From positions 62,001-126,000 of the forward strand of contig NZ_CANLFB010000005.1 in NCBI RefSeq assembly GCF_947489755.1: a stretch of 64,000 bases of DNA, given 5' to 3'. Each line of letters starts with the position of its first letter. Within the stretch, counting starts at the first letter, position 1. Shown here one piece after another: positions 17,397 through 28,132 of this stretch. This stretch comes from an uncultured Psychromonas sp. (GTDB lineage: Bacteria > Pseudomonadota > Gammaproteobacteria > Enterobacterales > Psychromonadaceae). A model generated the notes under the pieces. That model did not search any database and had not been told where the DNA came from. It was given only the letters and a program-made list of their open reading frames with translations. The translations under genes were made by a program, and so were the position numbers.

Positions 17397-18557
17397 TTAA
17401 TTTATACCCATCGCATAACGCATCACGCGATTTTTAACTTGCCCTGATTGCTGAGCAAGCCCTAAAAAGCCTTTACGTAATACACGTATCAGATCAGAAT
17501 CCGATTTACTGACTTTATAAAACACATCCATACCCGTTTGCATTAAAAGATTGGCTGGTCGGCGTTGGCATTGATAACGTTTTAGCATTTCAGGTATTGG
17601 TAAATCACTACATTGCGTTAGTAACTCAACAAGACATTGCACATCTTTAAAACCTAAATTAACGCCCTGTCCAGCTAGCGGATTAATAGTATGTGCAGCA
17701 TCGCCTAACAACACGACACGCCCTTGATAATAATGCTTTGCATGGCGACGTGTTAATGGGAAGCCGCCTTTAGCATCGACTTCAAAATTAAAATCTAATT
17801 TAGGAAATTCAGCCAATATCGTTTGTTTCAACTGTTGATTGGTTAAGCTTTGTAGATGCTTTATTTTTTGTGGGCTGTGATACCACACTAAACTGCCATT
17901 ATTACCGGCCAGCGGTAAAAAGGCACAAGGCCCTGTTTCTCTAAATTCTTGCCAAGTAACGGTTTGCTGTGCACAGTCAGTCGTAATATTAATGAGCAAA
18001 CAATGTTGGCGATAATCCCAGCTTGTCACCGGCAGTTGTAAGTGATTACGTACTCCTGAATTAGCACCATCACAGGCTAATAATAATTCAGCCGTTATCA
18101 CTTGCTGATTAGAAAGAGTGACTGTGACCTGTTGTTCACTTTGATCAATATCTATCACTTCGCAGTGTTCATAAAAATGAACATTACTTAACTGCTTTAA
18201 ACGTTTCCATAATACGGCTTGGATCCAACGATTTTCTGCAATATAACCCAGTTGGTCAGCACCAATATCATCGCTCGAAAACATCAGCTTCTGACTACCT
18301 TGCTCCCAAGTATGTAATCCTTGATACGCACAAAGTCTGTCTAATGGAATATCTTCCCATACGCCAGCTTGCTCAAGTAAGTGTTTACTTTGCGCACTGA
18401 ATGCTGAAACACGGAGATCAAAGGCATCATCATCCTTTGGCATAGTAAAAGAAGACCTTTCAATTAGGTGTAATGTATCACCTTGTTTGGCAAGTAATAA
18501 TGCAGATAATGCCCCAACCATCCCTCCACCAACAACGATAATTTCTCTGTTTGCCAT
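17397..18557 (-). CDS. ubiF: FAD-dependent ubiquinone hydroxylase UbiF
   Basis: This aerobic monooxygenase of ubiquinone biosynthesis adds the C6 hydroxyl to demethoxyubiquinol. The 386 residues show the FAD-binding start IIVVGGGMVGALSALLLA (5-22) and the second FAD motif VVLLGDAAHTINPLAGQG (about 281-298). The middle region YRQHCLLINI and FLPLAGNNGSLVWYHSP follows UbiF rather than UbiH or UbiI as I recall them. Its divergence from miaB is the same as in E. coli. Confidence 0.88.
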   Translation of the reverse strand: MANREIIVVGGGMVGALSALLLAKQGDTLHLIERSSFTMPKDDDAFDLRVSAFSAQSKHLLEQAGVWEDIPLDRLCAYQGLHTWEQGSQKLMFSSDDIGADQLGYIAENRWIQAVLWKRLKQLSNVHFYEHCEVIDIDQSEQQVTVTLSNQQVITAELLLACDGANSGVRNHLQLPVTSWDYRQHCLLINITTDCAQQTVTWQEFRETGPCAFLPLAGNNGSLVWYHSPQKIKHLQSLTNQQLKQTILAEFPKLDFNFEVDAKGGFPLTRRHAKHYYQGRVVLLGDAAHTINPLAGQGVNLGFKDVQCLVELLTQCSDLPIPEMLKRYQCQRRPANLLMQTGMDVFYKVSKSDSDLIRVLRKGFLGLAQQSGQVKNRVMRYAMGIN

Positions 18558-18795
18558 TACACCCTCAACTGTTTGTCTTATATTGAATGAATGATTGTAC
18601 GTAAAAGATGCCTTGTTGGGAAAATTAACCTAATATTTTAGTGTCATAAAACCAAGATATTTAGATCATGGTCAATAAAAGTAAAGCGAGTAAACAAAAA
18701 GTAGCATGATTGCTTTGATGTGCGTAAAATGCGACCTCTTTTGAAGAAACAAACAAATTAGTATCAACTAATAGCAACAATGGTAGGCAGTGAAT

Positions 18796-20217
18796 ATGAG
18801 CATGAAATTACACGTTAAAACATGGGGTTGTCAGATGAATGAGTATGACTCATCAAAAATGGCAGACCTTTTAAGTGCAAGTAACGGTTATGTTTCCGTT
18901 GATGAAGCTGAAAATGCTGACGTAATTTTATTAAATACCTGTTCTATTCGAGAGAAAGCACAGGAAAAAGTATTCCACCAACTGGGCCGTTGGAGAAAAC
19001 TAAAAGAAAAAAATCCTAACATCATTATTGGCGTTGGCGGTTGCGTTGCTTCGCAAGAAGGTAAAGCTATTCGTCGTCGCGCTCCTTACGTAGATATTGT
19101 TTTTGGACCACAAACGTTACACCGTTTACCAAAAATGATTCAAGACGTGAAAGAAAATAAAGGTAATGTGGTCGATGTCAGTTTCCCTGAAATTGAAAAG
19201 TTTGACTCGATGCCAGAGCCTAGAGCGGAAGGTGCAACCGCCTTTGTTTCTATCATGGAAGGTTGTTCAAAATACTGTACTTTCTGTGTTGTGCCTTACA
19301 CGCGTGGCGAAGAAGTTAGTCGTCCATTAGACGATATTCTATTAGAAGTGGCACAACTTGCAGAGCAAGGCGTTCGTGAAATCAATTTATTAGGTCAAAA
19401 TGTAAACTCTTACATTGGTGATATGCACGACGGTGAAGAGTGTAGTTTCTCTGAATTACTACGTTACGTTGCTTCTATTGATGGCATTGATCGTTTACGT
19501 TACACAACCAGTAACCCAATTGATTTTACAGATGAAATTATTGATGTTTACCGTGACACACCGGAATTAGTGGACTTTTTACACCTACCAGTTCAAGCAG
19601 GCGCTGACCGTATTTTAACCATGATGAAACGTGGCCATAATGTGGCGCAATATAAAGAAAAAATTGCCGCATTAAAATTGGTTCGCCCTAATCTTACTAT
19701 TAGCTCTGACTTCATCGTTGGTTTCCCAAATGAAACGGATGAAGATTTCCAACAAACAATGGATCTGATTAACTTCATTGGTTTTGATACCAGTTATAGC
19801 TTCATTTACAGCCAACGTCCTGGTACGCCAGCGGCAGATATGCCGGATGATGTAACCTTAGAGACGAAGAAAAAACGCTTAGCGATATTACAAGATAGAA
19901 TACATCAGCACTCTCAATTAATTGGTCGCCGTATGGTGGGTTCTGTACAACGTATTTTAGTTGAAGGCCCTTCTCGTAAAAACATCATGGAATTATGTGG
20001 TCGTACTGAGAATAACCGAATTGTAAACTTTGAAGGAGACCATCGTTCGATTGGTGGTTTTGTTGATGTTGAAATTACTGAAGTACATACCAACTCAATT
20101 CGTGGTAAGTTTATCCGTGGTGAAGCAGAAATGAATCTACGTGAATCAATTCGCCCAAGTGATATTGTGAAAAGCAAAGCAAAAAAATTAGGTGTTGAAA
20201 CGTTTATTCCTGCATAA
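18796..20217 (+). CDS. miaB: tRNA-2-methylthio-N6-isopentenyladenosine synthase MiaB
   Basis: This radical-SAM methylthiotransferase thiolates and methylates i6A37 of tRNAs that read UNN codons. The N-terminal UPF0004 domain starts [19 protein letters not shown] with the first cluster cysteines. The radical-SAM CxxxCxxC is in [13 protein letters not shown] (about residues 155-162), and a TRAM domain ends the protein. An in-frame GTG lies two codons upstream, but the ATG at 18796 gives the family's usual N-terminus and has AGG at a good distance. It heads the miaB-ybeZ-ybeY-ybeX-lnt block. Confidence 0.96.
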   Translation: MSMKLHVKTWGCQMNEYDSSKMADLLSASNGYVSVDEAENADVILLNTCSIREKAQEKVFHQLGRWRKLKEKNPNIIIGVGGCVASQEGKAIRRRAPYVDIVFGPQTLHRLPKMIQDVKENKGNVVDVSFPEIEKFDSMPEPRAEGATAFVSIMEGCSKYCTFCVVPYTRGEEVSRPLDDILLEVAQLAEQGVREINLLGQNVNSYIGDMHDGEECSFSELLRYVASIDGIDRLRYTTSNPIDFTDEIIDVYRDTPELVDFLHLPVQAGADRILTMMKRGHNVAQYKEKIAALKLVRPNLTISSDFIVGFPNETDEDFQQTMDLINFIGFDTSYSFIYSQRPGTPAADMPDDVTLETKKKRLAILQDRIHQHSQLIGRRMVGSVQRILVEGPSRKNIMELCGRTENNRIVNFEGDHRSIGGFVDVEITEVHTNSIRGKFIRGEAEMNLRESIRPSDIVKSKAKKLGVETFIPA

Positions 20218-20263
20218 GTTTTGCTTAGAATGACTTTTATCCAAAATAAATAAGGCCTTAAAT

Positions 20264-21298
20264 TTGACCACAAAATTAACTACATTACACCTTGATTTAG
20301 AACCTGCAGATAAAGATCGCCTAGCGGTTTTATGTGGCTCTTTTGACGACAACATCAAACAAATAGAACGTCGTTTAGGTGTTGAAGTAATTTATAAAGA
20401 TGCACACTTTCAAATAGTGGGTGAGGAACGTTACGCTCAAGCCGGTAGCGAGTTAATCAATGATTTATACATTGAAACTCAGTCTATAAAAGGCAAAGCA
20501 GCACGTTTATCTGATGAAGATGTACATTTAGCGTTGCAAAACGTAATCAGTGAACATCGTTTATTGGAAGTCAGCGTCGCGTCTGAAGAAGTTGGTTTTA
20601 AGAGCCTAACAATTAAAACTAAACGTGGCGTGATTAAACCACGTGGTGAAAACCAAACAAAATACGTGAGTAATATTTTACGTAATGATATCAGCTTTGG
20701 CGTTGGCCCTGCTGGTACAGGTAAAACCTATTTAGCAGTCGCTTGTGCTGTAGAAGCATTAGAGCGTCAAGAAGTACGTCGTATTCTATTAACGCGTCCT
20801 GCTGTTGAAGCGGGTGAAAAACTAGGTTTTTTACCGGGTGATTTATCGCAAAAAGTAGATCCTTACCTACGCCCTTTATACGATGCTTTATTTGAAATGT
20901 TAGGTTTCGAGAAAGTTGAAAAGTTAATAGAAAAAAACATCATTGAAATTGCACCACTTGCTTATATGCGTGGACGTACTTTAAATGACGCATTCATTAT
21001 TTTAGATGAAAGCCAAAATACCACGACAGAACAAATGAAAATGTTCTTAACTCGTATTGGTTTTAACTCTACAGCGGTTATTACAGGTGATATTACGCAA
21101 ATTGATTTACCTCGCCATCAAAAGTCTGGTTTACGCCACGCGATTGAAGTATTAGGTGAAGTCGATGACGGTATCAGTTTTAACTTTTTCTTAGCAGACG
21201 ATGTTGTACGCCATCCGGTAGTCGCGCGTATTGTTAAAGCTTATGATGCCTTTGATAGAAAAGCTGAAATAGCAGAAAGTGAAGCGAGAAACGCTTAA
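20264..21298 (+). CDS. ybeZ: PhoH-like ATPase YbeZ
   Basis: YbeZ is a cytoplasmic P-loop ATPase that works with the endoribonuclease YbeY in 16S rRNA maturation and RNA quality control. The 344 residues include an N-terminal KH-like part and the PhoH core with Walker [16 protein letters not shown] (about 149-163) and Walker [11 protein letters not shown]. Translation begins with TTG, with TAAGG 8 nt upstream. The stop codon overlaps the ybeY ATG by one base, so the pair is translationally coupled. Confidence 0.93.
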   Translation: MTTKLTTLHLDLEPADKDRLAVLCGSFDDNIKQIERRLGVEVIYKDAHFQIVGEERYAQAGSELINDLYIETQSIKGKAARLSDEDVHLALQNVISEHRLLEVSVASEEVGFKSLTIKTKRGVIKPRGENQTKYVSNILRNDISFGVGPAGTGKTYLAVACAVEALERQEVRRILLTRPAVEAGEKLGFLPGDLSQKVDPYLRPLYDALFEMLGFEKVEKLIEKNIIEIAPLAYMRGRTLNDAFIILDESQNTTTEQMKMFLTRIGFNSTAVITGDITQIDLPRHQKSGLRHAIEVLGEVDDGISFNFFLADDVVRHPVVARIVKAYDAFDRKAEIAESEARNA

Positions 21299-21774
21299 TG
21301 GAATTGTACGTTGATTTACAGCTTGCTAGTGAAAGCCAGCAAGCGTTACCTGAGCAAGCACAATTTGAGGCTTGGGTTAGTGCAACTGTTATTGCGGCTA
21401 GCGAGCAAATACGAGATGAAGCTGAATTGACCATCCGTATTGTAGATAGTGAAGAAAGTCAGGAATTAAACCATCAATATAGAGGAAAAGATAAATCAAC
21501 CAATGTGTTATCTTTTCCTTTTCAGAATCCACCAGGGATCACATTGCCTTTGTTAGGGGATCTGGTAGTCTGTAAAGCAGTGGTTGAAAAAGAAGCAACG
21601 GAGCAACAAAAACCGTTAATTTCACATTGGGCACACATGACAATCCACGGCACACTGCATCTTTTAGGTTTCGACCATATTGAAGAAGACGAAGCAGAAG
21701 CCATGGAAAGTATCGAAACCAAACTCATGATTGAGTTAGGTTATAGTGACCCTTATTTAAGCGAAAAAGAGTAA
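21298..21774 (+). CDS. ybeY: Endoribonuclease YbeY (16S rRNA 3'-end maturation)
   Basis: This single-strand-specific metal-dependent RNase is needed for 16S 3' processing and 70S quality control. Its zinc site is H117-G-T-L-H121-L-L-G-F-D-H127, the exact family motif. The 158-residue length is normal. It is coupled to ybeZ (overlapping TAATG) and followed by ybeX after 9 bp. Confidence 0.95.
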   Translation: MELYVDLQLASESQQALPEQAQFEAWVSATVIAASEQIRDEAELTIRIVDSEESQELNHQYRGKDKSTNVLSFPFQNPPGITLPLLGDLVVCKAVVEKEATEQQKPLISHWAHMTIHGTLHLLGFDHIEEDEAEAMESIETKLMIELGYSDPYLSEKE

Positions 21775-21783
21775 ATAAAATTA

Positions 21784-22656
21784 ATGTCGGAAGATTCTCA
21801 GTCTAGTAACGAACAACCTAAAGAAGGTCTGTTCGATAAAATCGGTAACCTATTTCAAGGTGAGCCTAAAAGCCAAGATGAATTATTAGATGTGATTGAG
21901 AGCGCTAAACAGCGTCAAGTTATCGATCAAAAAACCAAAGAAATGATAAAAGGTGTAATCGACGTATCTAAAATGCGTGTTCGAGATATTATGATCCCAC
22001 GCTCACAAATGGTGACATTGGGGTTACACCAACCAGTTGAAGAGTTATTACCTGAAATTATTAACTCTGCCCACTCTCGCTTTCCTGTTATCACTGAAGA
22101 TAAAGACCACGTTGTGGGTCTGTTATTAGCAAAAGATCTTATACAATACGGTTTCAGCTCAGATCCTGATGATTTTAAAATAGAAGACATTCTTCGCGAA
22201 GCTGTTGTCGTCCCTGAAAGTAAGCGACTAGATACTTTATTAAAAGAGTTTCGTAGCCAACGTTATCATATGGCCATTGTTGTTGATGAATATGGCGGTG
22301 TATCGGGTTTAGTCACCATCGAAGATATTTTAGAAGTGATTGTGGGTGAAATTGAAGATGAATTTGATTACGAAGAAGAAGATGAAATTCGTAAAATAGG
22401 TAAACGTACTTATACCGTGAGTGCATTAACCACACTCGCTGATTTTAATGAGTTCTTCGAAACTGATTACAACATTGATATTCAAGATACGATTGGTGGT
22501 TTAATTTTGCATGAACTCGGGCATTTACCTAGCCGTGGCGAAAAGATAACTATTAATGAGCATAAGTTTAAAGTCACTAATGCTGATAATCGTCGTTTAG
22601 TACAACTGCAAGTCCGTGTGCCAAAAGAATTGAAAAAAGAGCCTAAAAAAGATTGA
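21784..22656 (+). CDS. corC: CBS-domain protein YbeX/CorC
   Basis: The 290-residue cytosolic protein has a pair of CBS domains (about 70-125 and 135-195, VRDIMIPRSQMVTL and SQRYHMAIVVDEYGGVSGLVTIEDILE) followed by a CorC_HlyC domain (about 210-285). It has no CNNM membrane part. E. coli YbeX has been linked to Mg2+/Co2+ efflux and, more recently, to ribosome metabolism, which fits its place next to ybeY. The stop TGA overlaps the TTG start of lnt. Confidence 0.92.
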   Translation: MSEDSQSSNEQPKEGLFDKIGNLFQGEPKSQDELLDVIESAKQRQVIDQKTKEMIKGVIDVSKMRVRDIMIPRSQMVTLGLHQPVEELLPEIINSAHSRFPVITEDKDHVVGLLLAKDLIQYGFSSDPDDFKIEDILREAVVVPESKRLDTLLKEFRSQRYHMAIVVDEYGGVSGLVTIEDILEVIVGEIEDEFDYEEEDEIRKIGKRTYTVSALTTLADFNEFFETDYNIDIQDTIGGLILHELGHLPSRGEKITINEHKFKVTNADNRRLVQLQVRVPKELKKEPKKD

Positions 22657-24254
22657 AAAAATACCTGAGCAAATTACTGAATAAAGCGGTTTCTTCTTTA
22701 CCTGTACAATTACTAACGGCGGCATTTTTAGGCGCGATACAAGTTTTTGCTTTTGCTCCTTTTCAGCAATGGTGGGTTTTATACCCATCATTTGTCGGTA
22801 TGTTTTTATTGCTCAAAAAAGTTCAACAGCAACATAAAAAGCTGTTTTTAGTCAGCTTTATTTTTAATCTCTCGATGTTTGTTGCCACCCTACATTGGAT
22901 CTATGTCAGCATGGACCTTTTTGGTGGCATGCCACTGATTATTAGCGCATTATTAATTGTCTTACTGTGTGCTTATTTAGCCCTATTCCCATCTCTAGCA
23001 TTATGGCTTACTTATAAGATACCAACACAATCACTTGTTATTCGATTATTGCTAATAATGCCTAGCTTATGGCTAATAACTGACTGGCTGAGAGGTTGGG
23101 TATTAACTGGTTTCCCTTGGGCTTACTTAGGCTATAGCCATGCAGATACAGTATTAGTTGGTTTTGCACCTATTCTCGGCGTACAAGGTATCACCTTAGC
23201 GATATTACTTATTTGTGCTTGCCTTACTCTACTCACTCTTAAAAAGTCACAAAAGCTGGCGTCATTATTAATACTGGCCGTTGTGATGAGTGGTTATAGC
23301 TTGAAAAAACTCACTTTTACTGAATTACAACCAGCAATTAAAGTCGCTTTGGTACAAGGTAATATCGACCAAAACAAAAAGTGGGAACCAAACGAACTCT
23401 ACCCTTCTATATTAAAATATTTAGCATTGTCAGGGATTAGCAATATCAAAGATAACAGCGGAAATGACCTGATTACCGCTGAAAAATCGACAGAAACCGA
23501 ACTTGTCATTTGGCCAGAATCTGCCATTGCAGGTCTTGAAGTGGATATGCAACGTTTCTTACAATCTTTATCGTTGAAGTTTACAGAAGAAAATAAAGCA
23601 TTACTGACAGGTATCATTAATTACGATGTGAATAACAAAGATTATTACAACAGTATTATTATGTTAGGTAAACTACCTCCTGGCCAAGGTTACTCGCAAA
23701 CAAGCCCTAATCGCTATGCTAAACATCAATTATTACCGATCGGCGAATTTGTTCCTTTTGAAGATCTTCTACGCCCTTTAGCACCCTATTTTAATTTGCC
23801 AATGTCGAGCTTTCAACGTGGCGGCGAAATACAAGAAAACTTGAAATTTTCAAACAGCACACTCGCACCCGCCTTATGTTACGAAATTGCTTTCCCTGAA
23901 TTATTGCGTAAAAACATCCATGAAAAAACAGGATTAATCATCACATTAAGTAACGATGCTTGGTTTGGCCATTCAATTGGTCCAGCTCAACATTTAGAAA
24001 TAGCGAGAATGCGCGCCATTGAACTTGGTCGCCCATTATTACGCAGTACCAACAATGGTATTACCGCTATTTATGACAGTTTTGGCAATGAACTTGGACG
24101 CTTACCTTCAAATACTGATGCGGTATTACGACGAGAAGTTCAACCCGCTTATGGCCAAACGCCTTATCAACAAATAGGTCAGACTCCTTTATTTATTTTC
24201 TGCCTATTATCATTACTATCAGCATTGTTTTTAGTTAAAAGAAAAGCAGCTTAA
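22653..24254 (+). CDS. lnt: Apolipoprotein N-acyltransferase
   Basis: Lnt adds the third acyl chain to the N-terminal Cys of lipoproteins in the inner membrane. The N-terminal part holds about six transmembrane helices and is followed by a periplasmic nitrilase domain. The catalytic triad is Glu289 (VIWPESAI), Lys357 (RYAKHQLLPIGEFVPFE) and Cys409 (APALCYEIAFPE). At 533 residues it is slightly longer than the E. coli enzyme; the extra stretch is around residues 257-280. The TTG start overlaps the corC stop (TTGA). Confidence 0.95.
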   Translation: MKKYLSKLLNKAVSSLPVQLLTAAFLGAIQVFAFAPFQQWWVLYPSFVGMFLLLKKVQQQHKKLFLVSFIFNLSMFVATLHWIYVSMDLFGGMPLIISALLIVLLCAYLALFPSLALWLTYKIPTQSLVIRLLLIMPSLWLITDWLRGWVLTGFPWAYLGYSHADTVLVGFAPILGVQGITLAILLICACLTLLTLKKSQKLASLLILAVVMSGYSLKKLTFTELQPAIKVALVQGNIDQNKKWEPNELYPSILKYLALSGISNIKDNSGNDLITAEKSTETELVIWPESAIAGLEVDMQRFLQSLSLKFTEENKALLTGIINYDVNNKDYYNSIIMLGKLPPGQGYSQTSPNRYAKHQLLPIGEFVPFEDLLRPLAPYFNLPMSSFQRGGEIQENLKFSNSTLAPALCYEIAFPELLRKNIHEKTGLIITLSNDAWFGHSIGPAQHLEIARMRAIELGRPLLRSTNNGITAIYDSFGNELGRLPSNTDAVLRREVQPAYGQTPYQQIGQTPLFIFCLLSLLSALFLVKRKAA

Positions 24255-24320
24255 TCGTAACGCCTTAGTGAACCATTATTTTCATGACTATTTATATAAA
24301 TAAGTTTATTAAGGCGCTTT

Positions 24321-25691
24321 ATGAAAAATAAAATAATCACTTTTCAAAACAAAACCTTTCAGAAAAAGCTTTGGACTATCGCACTGCCAATCACCTTACA
24401 ATCATTACTATATTCGTTTTTAGGATTAGTCGATATTTTAATGGTGAGTCAGTTAGGTGAAGCTGAAATTGCCGCAGTAGGATTAGGTAATAAAGTCTTT
24501 TTCTTTAACCTTTTAATGATGGTTGGCGTTAGCCATGCAGGCGGTGTACTTGCAGCTCAATATTATGGCGCAAAAGAACTGTCAGGGTTACGTCGCAGTT
24601 TAGTGACTTCTCTTTTAATCAGCTTATTAATCACCCTCCCCTTTGTTCTTTTTTATACACTTTCACCCAGTACCGTGACAGGTTTAGCAAGTAGTGATCT
24701 TGAGTTGTTAAACTATGCAGATCAATATTTAAAAATCACGGCTTATAGCTTTCTATTTATTGCCGTTGTATTGCCATTGGAAACCGCATTACGCTCCGCT
24801 GGTGATACCAAAACAGCGATGAATATTAGCTTTTTGGTATTACCACTGAATGCTTTCTTTAATTACATTCTTATTTTTGGACACTGGGGTGTACCAGCAA
24901 TGGGAGTAGAAGGCAGTGCTTGGGGAACTTTTTTAGCCCGAGCGATTCAAATGGTATTGTTAATGTTGTTTATTGCGAAAAAACGAACCTTTGTTATTGC
25001 CAGTACAGAAGAGGTTAAAGCAGCATTATCAATACTTGATATACGTCGCTATTTGAAACTAGCGATTCCGATGATATTACATGATAGCGGCTGGGCATTA
25101 GGCGTATTTGTATACACCTTAATCTTTGCAATGATAGGCGTACAAGAACTCGCAGTGATGAGTATGGTGTCGACTATTGAACAAACTATTTTCGCACTGT
25201 TTATTGGTGTAGCAATAGCAAGTGGAACAATGATTGGCCATGAATTAGGTGCAAAGGCATTTGATAGAGCATGGCAACAAGCTTGGACGTTTATTTTATT
25301 TGTCCCAATCTTGGCGTTTGTGTTTGTACCGTTAATTATTTATTTTAGAGAGCCAGTATTATCTTTTTTTCCAACTCTGTCAGAATCAGCGACAGCAAGT
25401 GCTTCACAGGTTTTATTAGTACTCGCCTGTGCTTTATTTATACGAGTAATAAACTTTATTGGGATTATCGGCGTATTACGTAGTGGAGGCGATATAAATT
25501 ACAGCACATTCATGGATATTTTTTGTATGTGGTGTATCGGAATACCTTTAACGTTTATGGCAGTGACTTATTATAACTTCACTTTAGTTGAAGCCTATAT
25601 TGTCGCATTATCAGAAGAATTAATTAAAGTATTGCTCGTATTACATCGAGTCCACAAAAAACATTGGCTGAAAAATGTTTTACCCACTTAA
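24321..25691 (+). CDS. MATE family efflux transporter
   Basis: This is a 456-residue inner-membrane antiporter with twelve hydrophobic helices in two related halves. The N-terminal half starts with TIALPITLQSLLYSFLGLVDILMVSQLGEAEIAAVG, a typical MATE TM1/TM2 region. Relatives export cationic drugs or other organic compounds in exchange for Na+ or H+. The exact subgroup and substrate are not clear. It precedes the retropepsin/transglutaminase/ATP-grasp operon by about 110 bp, which is enough for a separate promoter. Confidence 0.88.
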   Translation: MKNKIITFQNKTFQKKLWTIALPITLQSLLYSFLGLVDILMVSQLGEAEIAAVGLGNKVFFFNLLMMVGVSHAGGVLAAQYYGAKELSGLRRSLVTSLLISLLITLPFVLFYTLSPSTVTGLASSDLELLNYADQYLKITAYSFLFIAVVLPLETALRSAGDTKTAMNISFLVLPLNAFFNYILIFGHWGVPAMGVEGSAWGTFLARAIQMVLLMLFIAKKRTFVIASTEEVKAALSILDIRRYLKLAIPMILHDSGWALGVFVYTLIFAMIGVQELAVMSMVSTIEQTIFALFIGVAIASGTMIGHELGAKAFDRAWQQAWTFILFVPILAFVFVPLIIYFREPVLSFFPTLSESATASASQVLLVLACALFIRVINFIGIIGVLRSGGDINYSTFMDIFCMWCIGIPLTFMAVTYYNFTLVEAYIVALSEELIKVLLVLHRVHKKHWLKNVLPT

Positions 25692-25804
25692 TTAAAGGCA
25701 GTTTAAATATAAACAAACATTCATTAACAGAATTTAACACTGCTATTTATAATGCAAACTGATACCATATTTTTTTAATTTTAACTTCTATCAAAGGAAC
25801 CTTC

Positions 25805-26581
25805 ATGCTTTTTAAGAGAACGGCCATTATTACACTTTCAACCTTATTTTTGACCGTTGGATGTATTTCTATTTCAACAGACGAAGAAGCGCAAAAAGTA
25901 CAAACAACGCTTCAAGAACAAGCCAATAAAATTGTAGATTTAGAAACTGCTTTAACAGAATCCAAAGCAGATATAGAAGAAAAACAAAAAGCATTAGAAA
26001 AAAATAAAACAGATTTAGAAAAAGCACAACAAGAGAAATTGGAACTTGATGAAAAATTAAAACAGAAAGCTGCAGCGGTAAAATCAACAAAAAGAAGTAA
26101 TAACGTTGTAACTAAAACAAACATCAATAAAACCACTTCAGATAAAACTATTTTAGGTCAAACTGAATGGATTTATGTCACTAAAGCAAAAGAAAATTTT
26201 AGAGCACGTATCGATACCGGTGCTGCAACGTCTTCTATCAATGCATTAGATATTCAAGAATTTGAACGTGATGGAAAAGATTGGGTTAAATTCAACATTT
26301 CACATGATGCAGATGAAAAAGATCAAATCATTGAAGCACGTGTCCTTCGTTATGTAAGAATATTACAGTCAAGCGAACCAGGTGAATTCGATCGACGTCC
26401 TGTTGTTGAACTCCATGTCAGAATTGGTGGCGTTGCACATCGTTCAGAGTTTACCTTAACCGACCGTCAGCATATGGAATATGCCGTTTTAATTGGTCGT
26501 AGCTTTATGCAAGATGTCATTGTCGTCGATGTGAGTAAAGATTATATCTACCCGAAATATCAACCAAAAGATACAAAATAG
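25805..26581 (+). CDS. Retropepsin-like (ATP-dependent zinc protease family) lipoprotein
   Basis: Residues 1-20 look like a lipoprotein signal (LFLTVGC, Cys20). Residues 27-92 are a strongly charged coiled coil. The C-terminal part (about 115-258) matches the family named ATP-dependent zinc protease (formerly DUF785), a retropepsin-like fold with the catalytic-type motif RIDTGAATSSINA (Asp137-Thr-Gly-Ala) and VLIGRSFM near the end. The coiled-coil plus lipoprotein anchor is an addition to the bare domain. It is the first of three tightly packed genes with an inactive transglutaminase and an ATP-grasp ligase, so a role in making or trimming an amino-acid-ligated product in the envelope is inferred. 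Confidence 0.85.
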   Translation: MLFKRTAIITLSTLFLTVGCISISTDEEAQKVQTTLQEQANKIVDLETALTESKADIEEKQKALEKNKTDLEKAQQEKLELDEKLKQKAAAVKSTKRSNNVVTKTNINKTTSDKTILGQTEWIYVTKAKENFRARIDTGAATSSINALDIQEFERDGKDWVKFNISHDADEKDQIIEARVLRYVRILQSSEPGEFDRRPVVELHVRIGGVAHRSEFTLTDRQHMEYAVLIGRSFMQDVIVVDVSKDYIYPKYQPKDTK

Positions 26582-26590
26582 GCCATATTT

Positions 26591-28129
26591 ATGAATGCTC
26601 GTATTTTCTTTTTTACTTTAGTCGCTGGGTTATTTTTACTGGGGATATTTCAGACTGTACAACGTCATTTAGCATTTGATATTCCATGGATGCCTGGTGA
26701 AACTCGTTCTGTATGGAACATCGATGCTAAAGTTGAATTTGAAGCAACAGGTAAGCCTGTTCTTGCTTCATTAACGACGCCCAATAGCCAAGCTGGCTAT
26801 ACACAAATAAGTCAAAATGCAGCATCTCCTGGTTACGGTTTATCATTCTTGTATGAAGATAATAACCCGCAAGCACAGTGGACTATCCGTGAAATAAATG
26901 GACCTCAAACCCTTTATTATAATATTCAATTATTAGTTGATAATGGAAGCACCGATCAATCGATTACCGAAATGCCTAAACTACATGAAGTAGAATACGG
27001 AGCAGCTGGCGTCGCTGCTGATTTAGCAGCTGGTTCAGATATTATAAAAGATGCTTTAAAAACGAGTGCTGACGCATTTAGCTTCACACGAGAAGTATTA
27101 AAGCAACTTAATGCAAGCGATCCTAACCAGAATGTTAGTTTAGTCTTAGCAGGTAAAGCATCAAAAACTGACATACTCATTACGCTGTTAAATGAAGCTA
27201 AAATTCCAACAAAAAGAATTGGTGCATTAACACTAGAAGACGGTCGCCGTCGCCAACATTTGCAACCGTTAATTGAAGTTTTTCAAGAGAGAGATGGAAA
27301 AATTGAGTCTCGTTTATTTGATGCTTCATCAGTAAAAGAAGTGGATCGTAGTGATCTATTATTATGGGATCAAAGCGGAAAAGCCTTATTAGAATTAACC
27401 GGTGGAGTTAACTCAAAAGTAAGCTTTTCAATGATCCAACAAGATCAGCCTGCACTCGCAGCTATCTTACAAAAAACAGATAATGAACATTTATTTAACT
27501 TTTCGATTCATAGCTTACCTGTTGAAGATCAGTCTTTATTTAAAGGTATTTTAATGATCCCGTTAGGTGTATTGATTGTAGTGATCATGCGAGTGCTAAT
27601 AGGATTAAAAACCTCAGGTACTTTCATGCCAGTGTTAATTGCAATGGCTTTCATACAAACGAGCTTAATCACTGGTCTGGTTGGTTTCATTTTACTGGTC
27701 GCCGTTGGCTTGTTTATTCGATCATACTTATCACATCTTAACTTACTCCTGGTTTCTCGAATATCGACCGTGATCATCATGGTTATTTTATTGATCGCGC
27801 TATTTGGTGTTCTATCTTACAAATTAGGTTTGACGGAAGGCTTAAAAGTCACCTTCTTCCCAATGATCATCCTATCTTGGACGATTGAGCGTATGTCTGT
27901 TCTGTGGGAAGAAGAAGGTCCAAAAGAAGTCTTTACCCAAGGCGGCGGTAGTTTAGTTGTTGCGGTACTCGCTTACTTCGTCATGAGTAACGAAGTTGCT
28001 CGTCACCTGATGTTTAACTTTATTGGTTTGCAGTTTGTAGTAATGGCTTTTGTATTGGTGTTAGGTAGTTACACAGGTTACCGCTTGTTAGAGCTACGTC
28101 GTTTTAAACCTCTAGCGGACAAGGAATAA
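26591..28129 (+). CDS. Inactive transglutaminase-like protein with 7-TM C-terminus
   Basis: The 512-residue inner-membrane protein has one N-terminal transmembrane helix (about 5-23), a periplasmic inactive-transglutaminase-like domain (about 40-310), and a C-terminal bundle of about seven helices (about 318-500). It corresponds to the paired families for inactive transglutaminase and 7-TM transglutaminase-linked proteins. The catalytic Cys-His-Asp triad of real transglutaminases is not visible. It starts 9 bp after the retropepsin-like gene and ends 3 bp before the ligase. I would read it as the membrane scaffold or sensor of the system. Confidence 0.85.
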   Translation: MNARIFFFTLVAGLFLLGIFQTVQRHLAFDIPWMPGETRSVWNIDAKVEFEATGKPVLASLTTPNSQAGYTQISQNAASPGYGLSFLYEDNNPQAQWTIREINGPQTLYYNIQLLVDNGSTDQSITEMPKLHEVEYGAAGVAADLAAGSDIIKDALKTSADAFSFTREVLKQLNASDPNQNVSLVLAGKASKTDILITLLNEAKIPTKRIGALTLEDGRRRQHLQPLIEVFQERDGKIESRLFDASSVKEVDRSDLLLWDQSGKALLELTGGVNSKVSFSMIQQDQPALAAILQKTDNEHLFNFSIHSLPVEDQSLFKGILMIPLGVLIVVIMRVLIGLKTSGTFMPVLIAMAFIQTSLITGLVGFILLVAVGLFIRSYLSHLNLLLVSRISTVIIMVILLIALFGVLSYKLGLTEGLKVTFFPMIILSWTIERMSVLWEEEGPKEVFTQGGGSLVVAVLAYFVMSNEVARHLMFNFIGLQFVVMAFVLVLGSYTGYRLLELRRFKPLADKE

Positions 28130-28132
28130 ACT